Part shown: positions 13,601 through 21,164 of the stretch, one piece after another | Numbering within the stretch: position 1 is the first letter of the stretch | Layout: the number at the start of each line of letters is the position of its first letter | Source of the DNA: Anadara kagoshimensis | Lineage: Eukaryota; Mollusca; Bivalvia; Arcoida; Arcidae | Direction: 5' to 3' | DNA: 64,000 nt | Assembly: GCA_021292105.1 (NCBI GenBank) | Contig: CM037867.1 | Location: 12,238,183 to 12,302,182, forward strand | Position numbers and translations under genes: made by a program | Notes under the pieces: generated by a model | Seen by the model: only the letters and a program-made list of their open reading frames with translations | What the model was told of the DNA's origin: nothing | The model's database searches: none

Positions 13601-16600
13601 TGATTTACCAACATCAATACCAGAGGGGACAATGGCTGCTTCATCATTTTAAACAAGTTTTCAAATAATCCTTGTCGAAGGGTTTGTTTTGTAGCAAGGT
13701 AGGTATCTATGTGTTGATGTCAGGTATGCATACTGTTATTTTCTGGTTAAAATATTTTATCCTGCTTCTAATTTTATGGTAATCTCAATTTTTTGTGATA
13801 ACGTTACGTGAGAGAGATCAAAATTAATTCAAATTATATCTAAAATGTGAATTTATAGCACCGGTGCTATTAAAACTTCGCCTTGATATTGTTGACAAAC
13901 ATAATGGCCATGTATCCTTAATTATTCTGGATATATTTAAAGTCCTATACTGTTATTCTCAATTTTGATTTCACACGTGGAGGATGTAGCTAGCTAGACA
14001 GCAGTTACTTACCCATCCGGAACACCCGGCCTCAATCCTCTGGATGGAGTTCAGACACTTTACTTAATTTACTAGTTCTTAAAGTTTTGACTTTGCTGTT
14101 GGGATCGGGATTTGAACATGACAAGTATGTTTATGATAGACGTTTGAGCTTGTGCTTTGAACACGATCTGTGTTTTTGATTAATTGTATTGTCATGTGCT
14201 GCTTTCGAATGTATTATTTCATACAAATTCAAAAGCAGCACATGACATTATATATACCTCGTGAGTTAAGGCATGGCCGTTTCACAAGCATTTTTCGATT
14301 AATTCTTCTTGTAAGGTTTAATCAATGGTAATTTGCATCATTGATACAATCTAAGTTAATGAATGGTTTTGAAATTGGGCCACGGTCCTGTTTTTAATAA
14401 AGCTATTTATTGAGGATGGTTTTAACTTCGGATCAGCATGACACAGAAAACGTTGTCCTTTTTATAACCGATTATTTGCTAAAGTCAACAAGAGAAACTT
14501 TGTTCTTACTTGGTAATCGTACTAGTAGTGGCACGATATGATTGTTTTTAAGACTAGGTGTTCGTTGCTCAACCATTCTTCTGTTGACAAAGACTGAATG
14601 TAAATATGGTTGTTATATTAGCTTGATAACATAGTTTGGTTTGAAGACCAAACATTCTTGTTAAAACAATTTTAGAGATGAGGATAGTCATATTATAAAA
14701 TAGATTGCGATTTGTTTGATAAAATAGGCTTTTGTGTATCACCAAACTGGAGTTTAATGCCAATACGGTTGTTACATTAACGTGTAGGTGTGATAATATG
14801 ATCGGTTTTAAGTTGAATTGTTCATATGGCATCATATCAGAGTTGTAATATCAGGATGTTTAAAATATTACGAACTGTAGTTGAATGTAGACATGTAATA
14901 TCAGGGTGTTTAAAATGTTACCATACTGGAATTGAAAGTCAACCTGGTAGCAACATAATAATATGGTTTGTTTTAAAACTAAGTGTTCTTATCTCAACTA
15001 TTCAGCTGAGGCTGTCTATTTTATACTGAAACAGATTGAGCTTTGTCATATAAAATGATAACAAGTGGTACTTTTTCTGAGCACTATGCCTCACTTTCCT
15101 GGTGGAAGTTCACGCAATGAACTTTATTTGTCAGTTTGAAAAAACGTAGTCTTTTGGACTGAAGTTTGGTTATTGATCGGTATATTCGTGTGTTTGGTTG
15201 TTGAAAATGTTATCAAATTGCAATTGAATGACAACATGGTAGTTACAAAAGCGTTATAGTAACCATTTAATCATATTCTTTAATATATATTTGCAGGCGG
15301 ATACATCAGCTAGCAGCTTGGAGAGAAATGACAGTGCTTTTGCAAGTGTAGACATACCAGACTTCGTAAACGGGGATGAGGATAAAAGAACCCCAACTCC
15401 AGAACCAACCATCTCTAAAAGGCAACCAACAAACAGATACCAAAAGGTAGGTGTTATACGGTCTACTAGTGTAGAACTTGATCAATATCCATTACATTAA
15501 GTTAGATGGAACGTTTTGGAAAACGTTTACGTCAGAAATTGCTGGAAAAAATCAACTTGTGTGATTAATGTCGAATAAAATTCAATTTTCAGAACAGATG
15601 TTATGGTATATCATGTGGTACGCCGGCATATAGGTTTATTTGTGGTTTTAACTCGAGTTACAAATGTATTTGTAAGTATTGACAGTCCAGTGCAAAGAAG
15701 CCTAATAGCAACTACCAGCTATTACTAAATAGATAGTGGAGTCTAGTGGAAAAAATGATGTTTTGCGCTCTTGTCAAGATTACAAGAATCTAGTATATCG
15801 AAAATTGATGTCCCTTGTCATGGTACGCAAAATAGGTTAAAGAAACCCTAATTCCACATTGCCCTGAGCACTGAGCACACTGCAATAGTTAAAACTCCTG
15901 TCACTTCACCTATAGCTGGTGACGTATTGATGCAAGTGAAATTTTCTTGATTAGGATGTAAAACCAAATTTAATAATTTCAACAATAAAACCAATCACTT
16001 TTCAGATATAAATTTCTTTCTTTAAATATTACCATACACTTTATATTATATCATTTCAGGACTCGCCTCCGTCAACTTCACATCAACCTGATAATATGGA
16101 AGATACGGCACGAGCAAGGGTAAATAATGTTACTCAATTTAACTTGTGATATTTGGGTTTTTTTAAATTCAAATATTAACATTCGGCCTCAATTTCCTGG
16201 TGGAAGTTCACGTGTTTTACTTAATTTGTCAGTTTCAAAGTTTTCACTTTGCTTTCGGATTTTGATTTGGAAATGGATTGATATGTTCGTTGTTGATGAT
16301 TTCATAAAGTCTCAATATTGGTTTTGATTTTTAACTACATTTTGTAGTTTTCACTATGCTCTTGGGCTTGAGCATGTGCCAGTTTGTTTGTGTTTGATTA
16401 ATTCATATATATATAAATTTCTCTTAGTTCTTAAACAGATTACTGAAAAATGAACATTCGGTGCTTTAATAGTTGCTACATTTTTATGTTTGTCCTCTAA
16501 ATATGCCAACGTGATTTGAATTATTATCACACAACTTCACACATGCTCCCGTCCGCGCCCATAGTCAGGTATTTTATAATTAGTGGTACCAAGACGTATC

Positions 16601-19173
16601 TATCGTTATCTATCTTGTTTTTGCTATATTGATATATCATCATTTCACTATTTCATTAAATTGTTGACCCAGGGATATTGCAAGCCTAGGCTTACCAGGA
16701 CCCTAAAAAGTTTTATGGCCGTCATCACAGTATTGTTGATAAATTTGATGTCTCTGTGTCCAGAATTGCCCTGGATATATTTGAGGTCCCATGGTACCAT
16801 GTTCCTTTCACTCAATTTTGATTACAGACGTGGAAGGTGTAGCTTGCTAAACAGGAGGTGCTTACTCTTCCAGAGCACCCAGCCTCACTTTCCTGGTTAA
16901 AGTTTACATGTTTAATCTAACTTGCTAGTTCCAAAGTTAAAGGGTTTTTTGGCTTCTGGATTGTGATTAGGACAATGATTGGTATGTTTGCTTTTGATTT
17001 AGTTATGCGATAAAGAGAATACCATTCGTTTTGTTTTACTAATTTTAATTACTAACATAATATGAAAAAGGTTGTTTTGCTGTATGCGTTTATTCTGATA
17101 CATGTTTTAGTTTTATATTTGTTTATCATATTTCAGAGGCACATGACGAAACAAGATTCAAGGCGTTCTATGACGTCATCAACACCACCTCTTCCGCCGA
17201 TTAAATCAAATACTCCAAAACAAGACCGAAAACCATCACCATCACGATCAGATAGTCATATGAAACAACGCACTGTCCTACCACCAATCAAACCAAGTAC
17301 TTCTGTTGAACGTCAGGAGGAAGACGATGACCCAACACGTGATCAGGTAATACCACCACGTGATTCTAGGAACTTCGACCCTGACATTGGTGTCGGCGTG
17401 TTGATCATAGGTGGTAAAGATGTTAACCAAAACGACAGAGAGGAACGGCAAAGAGAAAATAAAACTGTGATAGTTCACAAATCTAGAAGTGCATCTCCTA
17501 AAAGATCTCGTTCGAGATCTCGTTCTAGAAAAAAATCTCGTTCCCGATCTCGTTCCAGGAAAAGATCACGTTCTCGATCCCGATCAAACAAACGTAGATC
17601 AAGAAGTCGAAGCATTGATGTTAACGTCATACACGTAGCAAGGTCACATTCACGTGAACGTAAAAGACGAAGTTCAAGTCGACGAAGACGTCATCGATCA
17701 CGAAGTCGGTCTCGTTCTAGAAAAACTCGATCAAATTCTAGGCAAAGGAAACGAGTTGATGTTGCAGTAGTGACAAGAAAATCAAGATCACTTTCAAGAG
17801 GCCGTAGCAGAAGTCGGTCACGTTCTCGAAAACGTTCAAGGTCGCGATCAAAAAGTCGGAAAAAGAAAAAAGCGTTTGCTTCAAGATCCAGGTCATCATC
17901 AAGGTCAAGATCGCGAAATAGAAGAAGGAGTAGATCCTCAAGTAGAGAAGTAGAGGTAAAGATAAAAAACGACCGTCGATCCCGAAGTCGAAAGAGAAAA
18001 AACAGTCGAAGTAGATCTCGATCGTCGAGTTCTAGACGAAATAAAAAAGACAAATCTCGAGGGAGATCTAGAGAACGAAAAAGGAGCAAATCGAAGGAAA
18101 AGACGAAACATAAGAAACGTTCATCAAGCTCAAGGAGGAAGAGAAGTAAATCCAGAGATAGATCCAAGGACAGGAAATCACGATCCAGATCTAGAAGCAT
18201 TGATGTTGACATAAAAGTAGGGAAATCCCAATCGCGAAGTCCTAAGAAGAAGCGAGATAAATCGAAAAGTCGAGCAAAGTCCAGATCAAGGTCCCGTAAA
18301 CGCAACAAGTCTAAGCACAGAAGTAATTCTTCAAGTAGAGACAGGCGATCTGTTTCTGTTGATATAAATGCCGGAAAGTCTAAATCTCGGAAGAAATCGA
18401 GATCACGTTCGAAATCGCCGGTTAAAAAGAGGTCAAGGTCACGTTCAAAATCACCAGCTAAAAAGAGGTCAAAATCACGTGATCGAGATAAAGATAAGCA
18501 CAAGAATCGAAAGCGAAGTAAATCGTCAAGTAGAGATCGTGATTCAGTGGATATTGATATTGATGTTGATGTCAAGAAAAATTCAAAGAAATCTCGGTCA
18601 CCTTCACCGAATAAGAAAAGTTCTAAATCGCGCAATCGCCGGTCTCCAACGCCGTCGCCTTCACCACCGCCCTCTTCTAAAAAGGGTAGAAAAAATTCTA
18701 CACCAGCTCCTGCAGTGGCAGCTGTTGCCGCCAGCAAGAAAAAGCCTAGCGCGGCTGTAGAGAAATCTAGTGCTAATGTGGAATCTTCGGCAAAACCACC
18801 TACCCCACCACACAAATCTAAACCTAAAAATGAAACAGACGATATACCGGCTGCTCTCTCTGCAAATATAAATGTTGATGCCGAAAATGCACCACCATCT
18901 GACACAAAAATACCAAAATCAGACACACCAAAACCAGATAAAAAGGACAAACAGAAAAACAAGGCACCACTGAAAATGGACTCTAAGAAGCCTAAGAAGG
19001 ACGATATGCAAGATGCCATAAAACAATTAGAGGACTTGGCAGACTATAACTTAAATTCATTGACCGGAAAAGGAGACGGTAAATCTCCTGCTCCTAATGT
19101 AGACAAAGCAGTAATGGATAAAGTATTTAAAGAAAATTATCAGAAAGAACTTGATAATTTTTTAAAATCTTAA
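2716..19173 (+). CDS. RS-domain (arginine/serine-rich) protein gene, 3' part, spliced from four visible exons
   Basis: I infer one gene from four phase-compatible exons: 2716-2891, 15297-15446, 16060-16119 and 17137-19173. All have AG acceptors and GT donors and all three visible junctions are phase 0. The visible product is about 806 residues: a basic Lys/Arg-rich segment, a Pro/Thr-rich linker, a long RS domain with many SRSRSR runs, then a Lys/Pro-rich tail ending QKELDNFLKS. RS domains typically mediate splicing-factor contacts and nuclear-speckle localisation after SR-kinase phosphorylation, but no RRM is visible here, so a splicing role is only a possibility. I do not recognise the family. 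Upstream exons are missing because the first exon starts with two bases of a split codon. The 12.4-kb intron could hide further phase-0 exons. A polyadenylation signal AATAAA lies at 19431. Confidence 0.72.
3313..3520. mobile_element. MITE with 'acagtaaaa...tcgctataat' ends
   Basis: The left end 'tacagtaaaatctcgctata' pairs with a decayed inverted right end ('aatcgagattatactgaact'). A second copy, better at its right end ('tcaaggttttactgta'), lies at 43895-44088. TA-flanked short ends suggest a Tc1/mariner-type origin. A C10 run lies inside. Confidence 0.5.
3888..4180 (-). mobile_element. Element ending in a ~140-bp hairpin, copy 1
   Basis: Positions 3888-4027 form a long inverted repeat: 'aagttaaattttcttttt' at the left and its complement at 4027, with an inner palindrome around 'aattcgctacgcgaatt'. 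Reading leftward from 4180 on the minus strand, the element begins near a segment containing 'aagcatttagattggtcaga' and runs into the hairpin. The same layout occurs on the plus strand at 21237-21601, which shows that the hairpin belongs to a larger element. Confidence 0.65.
4436..4632 (+). repeat. SINE body and tail, family A (headless)
   Basis: The copy has the body 'gaaatgaaagtcgcggttct', 'ggcgtggcacgataaaaa', 'cctgctgtataatgccatca' and the tail 'cgatataggtgacatattct'. The tRNA-like head is missing, as in a 5'-truncated copy. Confidence 0.65.
4678..5310 (+). repeat. Dispersed repeat complex with poly(G) tract
   Basis: Positions 5101-5310 carry a dispersed unit whose core is 'actactgatgaggaattgtt' followed by 'ccgaaacggtcgtctagtgc' and 'tgtaaaattaaaacttgtat'. 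Related copies lie at 9605-9775 (plus) and 30185-30310 (minus). A tail fragment of the same unit is at 4678-4730. Between them are a 'gtccgtccttccgtcc' tetranucleotide stretch and a G32 homopolymer (5043-5074). Confidence 0.55.
5043..5074. repeat. Poly(G)32 homopolymer
   Basis: Thirty-two consecutive G residues. It sits in the plus strand of the RS-gene intron. Such tracts can form G-quadruplexes and are also prone to assembly or polymerase error, so the exact length is uncertain. Confidence 0.9.
5710..6160 (-). repeat. LINE 3'-end remnants plus SINE B copy
   Basis: Minus-strand LINE 3' UTR fragments lie at 5710-5805 ('ccgggtgctgcgggagggta') and 6075-6160 ('agacagggtgctcgaga'). A plus-strand SINE family B copy lies between them at 5838-6030, with 'gtgtgagagatcgcttgccg' and 'aggttggcggttttctccgg'. 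Confidence 0.5.
6283..6386. repeat. Three-copy 35-bp tandem repeat
   Basis: Three near-identical copies of a 35-bp unit containing 'gaaatgttggatgcctgcat' start at 6283, 6318 and 6353. The near identity suggests a recent duplication. Confidence 0.9.
6390..7000. other. Non-coding stretch with a poly(A) run
   Basis: No exon or recognisable element was seen. It includes an A31 homopolymer (6758-6788) that is not followed by an obvious duplicated target site. The minus-strand 89-codon reading frame here is created by the poly(T) complement (a run of Phe codons). Confidence 0.5.
7003..7137 (+). repeat. Dispersed ~135-bp repeat ('tggctac' unit)
   Basis: The unit runs from 'cctggtagccaatgg' through 'tctgagaaattctttcaaaa' to 'ggaaatttggcca'. 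Related copies lie at 32258-32405 (plus), 45333-45450 (minus) and, more diverged, near 49165-49300. Confidence 0.5.
7574..7738. mobile_element. Palindromic MITE with 'cagtc(a/c)aacc' ends
   Basis: The left end 'cagtcaaacctttagataaa' and the inverted right end 'aaggcaggttggactgta' flank a centre with 'aaaggccac' and 'ggcctttat' repeats. The family recurs at 39166, 49359, 57808, 61073 and 62333. The ends are flanked by TA, the hallmark of Tc1/mariner-type insertion. Confidence 0.75.
7740..8250. other. Intronic stretch without a recognised feature
   Basis: The stretch is AT-rich. I saw no exon, inverted repeat or tandem array here. Confidence 0.4.
8254..9557 (-). mobile_element. Tc1-like DNA transposon, ~1.3 kb, decayed
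   Basis: The terminal inverted repeats match well: the left end reads 'acagtgacatgtcaaaattg' and the complement of the right end reads 'acagtggcgtgccaaaattg', and similarity continues inward for about 50 bp. The length of 1304 bp is typical of Tc1/mariner elements. The flanks are AT-rich, but the expected TA duplication is no longer exact. The transposase lies on the minus strand and is broken. Confidence 0.88.
8500..9326 (-). pseudogene. Tc1-like transposase, inactivated
   Basis: Two minus-strand frames carry Tc1-like transposase. The upstream part (9326-8961) has the helix-turn-helix region, with NKSTISRLVNKY, then GRKSVIDERGDR, and ends TNRKHRVRWCK; no ATG precedes it and a stop lies just upstream. 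The downstream part (8805-8551) has MFWGCVTFSGVG and FIFQDKNAPCH. The third-motif segment SPDLNIIEN is read in another frame near 8540-8570. Tc1 enzymes use a DDE/DDD triad. Here the position normally occupied by the second Asp before 'NAPCH' appears to be Lys, and at least two frame changes break the reading. It is inferred to be non-functional. Confidence 0.85.
9605..9775 (+). repeat. Dispersed repeat ('ccgaaacgg..gtctagtgctg' unit)
   Basis: This copy is closely related to 5101-5310, with 'ttccttagctggtttttgta', 'caagcactactggtgaattg' and 'ccgaaacggccgtctagtgc'. It begins just beyond the right end of the Tc1-like element. The unit resembles the conserved 3' part of a SINE, but I cannot name the family. 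Confidence 0.6.
9780..10380. other. Intronic stretch without a recognised feature
   Basis: No exon, tandem repeat or terminal inverted repeat was recognised. Confidence 0.4.
10383..11110. repeat. Three diverged local repeats with T40 tract
   Basis: Related blocks begin near 10383, 10625 and 11033. They share 'tccgac.tttttcgggt', 'cattgcagtaaaa' and 'ataagaaattctgagatcat' type segments. A T40 homopolymer (10581-10620) separates the first two blocks. Confidence 0.5.
11384..11575. mobile_element. MITE with 'ctgtactgta' ends (diverged)
   Basis: The left end 'agtacagtacagagcatttg' and the inner 'gctaacgaattagtgccga' match the family. The right side ('ttcgttagctcagcgataaa' followed by 'ctttcatcagg') is decayed. 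Confidence 0.5.
11720..11922. mobile_element. MITE with 'ctgtactgta' ends (well preserved)
   Basis: The left end 'tacagtatggacttgtcgaa' continues with 'agtttaacactgtgctaacg'. The right end is its inverted partner, 'cgttatcttagtgttaaact' followed by 'tttgacaggcctgtactgta'. It is about 203 bp, has no reading frame, and TA lies at both ends. Confidence 0.75.
12039..12820. repeat. 41-bp tandem satellite, 19 copies
   Basis: Nineteen copies of a 41-bp unit containing 'gctctagatctatactatag' and 'ctacagtacagactttagac'. Period 41 is constant except for two late units lengthened by a 'cagac' repeat. Identity between units is very high. The first unit emerges directly from a MITE right end ('gtgttaaacttttgacaggt') and the last runs directly into a MITE left end ('tacagtacagacctctcgaa'), so the array sits between two ends of the same MITE family. 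Confidence 0.97.
12816..13033. mobile_element. MITE with 'ctgtactgta' ends
   Basis: The left end 'tacagtacagacctctcgaa' and the right end 'gttaaactttcggcagatct' plus 'gtactgta' enclose about 218 bp. A right-half-only relative follows at 13034-13171. Confidence 0.75.
13175..13890. other. Intronic stretch without a recognised feature
   Basis: AT-rich sequence with no exon or clear repeat that I can identify. Confidence 0.4.
13895..14145 (+). repeat. LINE 3'-end remnant
   Basis: The fragment contains 'cacacgtggaggatgtagct', 'cccatccggaacacccggcc' and 'ggatttgaacatgacaagta'. These segments belong to a LINE 3' UTR repeated many times in this window. Confidence 0.55.
14185..14253 (+). ncRNA. Pre-miRNA-like hairpin (candidate)
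   Basis: The arm 'tgtcatgtgctgctttcgaa' pairs with 'ttcaaaagcagcacatgaca': a perfect 16-bp core, one mismatch, 4 more pairs, then a loop of about 15 nt. A weaker lower stem adds a few pairs. Size and arm length fit an animal pre-miRNA in the sense orientation of the RS-gene intron. A tiny palindromic transposon remnant would look the same. Confidence 0.3.
15085..15205 (+). repeat. LINE 3'-UTR remnant
   Basis: A short copy with 'gcctcactttcctggtggaa', 'gttcacgcaatgaacttta' and 'cggtatattcgtgtgtttgg'. It lies about 90 bp upstream of the next exon. Confidence 0.5.
15297..15446 (+). CDS. Exon of RS-protein gene
   Basis: The acceptor 'tatatatttgcag' and donor 'gtaggtgtta' bound exactly 50 codons, phase 0 at both ends. 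The peptide starts ADTSASSLERNDSAFASVDI, includes PDFVNGDEDK and TPTPEPTISK, and ends NRYQK. It is Ser/Thr/Pro-rich and looks disordered. I do not recognise a domain. Confidence 0.75.
15835..15965 (+). repeat. SINE family A tail fragment
   Basis: The fragment has 'aactcctgtcacttcaccta', 'tagctggtgacgtattgatg' and 'caagtgaaattttcttgatt', which matches the SINE A tail, in an intron of the RS gene. Confidence 0.55.
16060..16119 (+). CDS. Short exon of RS-protein gene
   Basis: The acceptor 'tatatcatttcag' and donor 'gtaaataatg' enclose 20 codons in phase 0: DSPPSTSHQPDNMEDTARAR. A 60-bp phase-0 exon can be skipped without changing the frame. Confidence 0.65.
16170..16995 (+). repeat. Two LINE 3'-end remnants
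   Basis: The copies lie at 16170-16300 (3' UTR only) and about 16660-16995. The second retains decayed reverse-transcriptase C-terminal peptide, LLTQGYCKPRLTRTLKSF in one frame, followed by the 3' UTR ('gcacccagcctcactttcct'). Both are in the sense orientation of the host intron. Confidence 0.65.
17137..19173 (+). CDS. Terminal exon of RS-protein gene (RS domain)
   Basis: The acceptor 'tatcatatttcag' precedes 17137, and 678 codons are followed by TAA at 19171. It opens RHMTKQDSRRSMTSSTPP with two PPIK segments. An RS domain (about 17485-18660) has long SRSRSRKK runs, and a Lys/Pro/Ala-rich tail ends YQKELDNFLKS. Eight short alternating aliphatic/acidic or polar segments (SIDVNVIHVA, VDVAVV, VEVKIK, SIDVDIKVGK, VSVDINAGK, SVDIDIDVDV and others) punctuate the region. 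The frame stays open 25 codons upstream of the acceptor, but that stretch is the polypyrimidine tract. Nuclear localisation is likely from the basic content; the function is unknown. Confidence 0.85.
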   Translation, partial: RHMTKQDSRRSMTSSTPPLPPIKSNTPKQDRKPSPSRSDSHMKQRTVLPPIKPSTSVERQEEDDDPTRDQVIPPRDSRNFDPDIGVGVLIIGGKDVNQNDREERQRENKTVIVHKSRSASPKRSRSRSRSRKKSRSRSRSRKRSRSRSRSNKRRSRSRSIDVNVIHVARSHSRERKRRSSSRRRRHRSRSRSRSRKTRSNSRQRKRVDVAVVTRKSRSLSRGRSRSRSRSRKRSRSRSKSRKKKKAFASRSRSSSRSRSRNRRRSRSSSREVEVKIKNDRRSRSRKRKNSRSRSRSSSSRRNKKDKSRGRSRERKRSKSKEKTKHKKRSSSSRRKRSKSRDRSKDRKSRSRSRSIDVDIKVGKSQSRSPKKKRDKSKSRAKSRSRSRKRNKSKHRSNSSSRDRRSVSVDINAGKSKSRKKSRSRSKSPVKKRSRSRSKSPAKKRSKSRDRDKDKHKNRKRSKSSSRDRDSVDIDIDVDVKKNSKKSRSPSPNKKSSKSRNRRSPTPSPSPPPSSKKGRKNSTPAPAVAAVAASKKKPSAAVEKSSANVESSAKPPTPPHKSKPKNETDDIPAALSANINVDAENAPPSDTKIPKSDTPKPDKKDKQKNKAPLKMDSKKPKKDDMQDAIKQLEDLADYNLNSLTGKGDGKSPAPNVDKAVMDKVFKENYQKELDNFLKS

Positions 19174-21160
19174 CTTCGGTGGATTATTAGGCCGTTTATA
19201 AGACTGACATCTTCAATGATGAGGTTTTTTCATTTATGCCACTTTATAAATGTTCGGCTATGTTACAAAAAAGGCAGAGCTTGCTATAGCTCTTCAGAGC
19301 ATATGCATGTAATTGGATTTTATAAGTAGTAACCAATGAAAAAACGATCGTGATATGCTATGGCTAAGACACAGGAAACTGGCAATGTTGTTAGTTTATT
19401 CTTAATATTCCAGTTGGAAATGTGTCGATAAATAAAAGGCGGTGATTATTTTGTTGGATAACATCATATGATTAAACTGTGCACATTACTATACATTAGA
19501 ACAAAGATTTCCAATACCACACATCGGGCCGAATGTGAATCGAGAGAGTTTAACATGATGGTTGGATATACAAACATGTATTGAATTGAAAAAAGTGTTC
19601 AGTCATTGTTTGAAAAATTAGTCTGGAATTTATATTTATTTGTTCAACTGTTAGGCGATTTAATTGCTCGTCATTCTTTGCTTTAAGTTACATCAGTTAT
19701 AGAAGAACTTTTATTGAAAAGTATCAATTTTATCAAAAAGATAAATATTCAGGATATTGCTTCTGTGTTGTTAAAGTTTTCAACAAATTATGGCTTTTGA
19801 TCTTTGAATGATGCTGTTAAATACCATTTATATAAGAATATTTTTTTTATTTAGTTGAGTATAAAGGAATAAAACGTTAGACTGTGGAATATCAATATTT
19901 TCTAGAGATTATTAGAAAAAAAGAATAAATATTCAGGATAAATACGTCAGTGGCATTAAAGTATTTAACGAATTATGGATTTGTGTTCATAAATTATTTA
20001 ATGCTGTTTTACATTACTTAAAGAACTTATTTTTGAGAAGTATACGTCTGTTTTGTTGAGAATAAGAAAGAAAACCGTATTTGTTAAATTTATGGAATAT
20101 CAACAAGGTATATAGATATTGTGATGATTGTTAAATCGAAAAGGATATATATTAAACTTTGAGTGAATTATTGTCTGAACATAACAAATAATGTTTTTGT
20201 CCTTAATATTAATAGATATTTTATGTTGATTAACATTGTTAAAATGCTTTGTTGGTAAAAAAAAGTGTTTCTAAACTGCTTGCAAAGGCAATCACCGTTT
20301 GTGTGTTAAATGTTGTAAGAAAAATTTCAAGAAATTTGAAACACTTTCAGGGGATTTCCTCTACATTCTTTGGGACCAGTGCCGTTAAAAGCTACATTCC
20401 CAAAAATTGAGGCTCTTGACATTTAACTTTAGACAAAGGAATTACTTTGCTGTTGGAAAAAATTGTTTCTAAAATAGCTTTCAAACCTTCTCACTGTATA
20501 TGCGTTTAAATGTTATAAGAAAAGATTCTGACTAATCAGAAGTTAAACAAAACTGTAAAGGGGAGATAATTTGCTGCAAAATTGCAAAATTCTTCGGTAG
20601 AAAATTTAACCTTTATATATAAAATATATTTGAAACATGATTCGGAGAACTTCAATTATAAATAAATTCTAGTTTTACTTAGCTAATGTATTTACCAAAA
20701 TTATAAAGTTCTAGACGTCTATGTACTTTGTTCATCGTTTGGAATTTGGAATGAACGGTAAAAGATTGATTCCATAACGGCAAATTAGTTGAACATCTCC
20801 AGTAAAATTGGAGACAGTAAGCTATTTGGTGTACATTATCACTTTTATTGTTCTAGTACAAGTTGTACAAAGATTAATTAAAAATAACCCTTGATTAAAC
20901 ATGCAATTAGCCAATTATATAGCTTTGTGTAAGCATGGTTTATTAAATCATTAATTATTCCAACTATGTCTTTTGCAACTGGGCCCTGGTTCATTTATCA
21001 CCTTTTCAGAACTTTTTTCTGAATTATTTATTGGTAATATAATAGTGCATTATTATGTGTTTTGCTTATGAAATATCTCAAGAAAAGCAACGAAAATCGA
21101 TACAATACAATATCGTGTTTTCAGTATTATCGAATGTACGTATCCAGTGTTCATACTTGT
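19174..21160 (+). other. 3' UTR of RS gene, then AT-rich intergenic DNA
   Basis: AATAAA at 19431-19436 is a plausible polyadenylation signal about 260 bp past the stop codon. A second, AATAAA in 'agaataaatattcagg', lies near 19923. From there to 21160 I see no exon or clear element. Confidence 0.45.
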
Positions 21161-21164
21161 AGTA

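Larger units (their letters stand above)
2892..15296 (+). other. 12.4-kb intron of the RS-protein gene
   Basis: Canonical GT...AG boundaries (donor 'gtaagt', acceptor 'tatatatttgcag') enclose repeats: a hairpin-ended element at 3.9 kb, SINEs, a poly(G) tract, a Tc1-like transposon, LINE 3' ends, MITEs and the 41-bp satellite. No convincing additional exon was seen, though short phase-0 exons could be missed. Confidence 0.6.

Noticed and set aside
17062-17136. In-frame extension of the terminal exon starting at an ATG and encoding a hydrophobic, TM-like segment (VVLLYAFILIHVLVLYLF)
   Set aside because: It is the T-rich polypyrimidine tract read as codons, ending at a good acceptor 'tttcag'. 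The three upstream exons join at 17137 in phase.
18368-18760. 130-codon plus-strand frame inside the RS exon
   Set aside because: An alternate-frame shadow of the RS coding sequence.
17691-19019. 442-codon open frame on the minus strand opposite the RS domain
   Set aside because: It is the complement of SR/RS codons (Leu, Asp, Glu, Phe runs such as LDLDRDFLSLDL). The sense strand has the splice-consistent gene, and antisense openness follows from codon bias.
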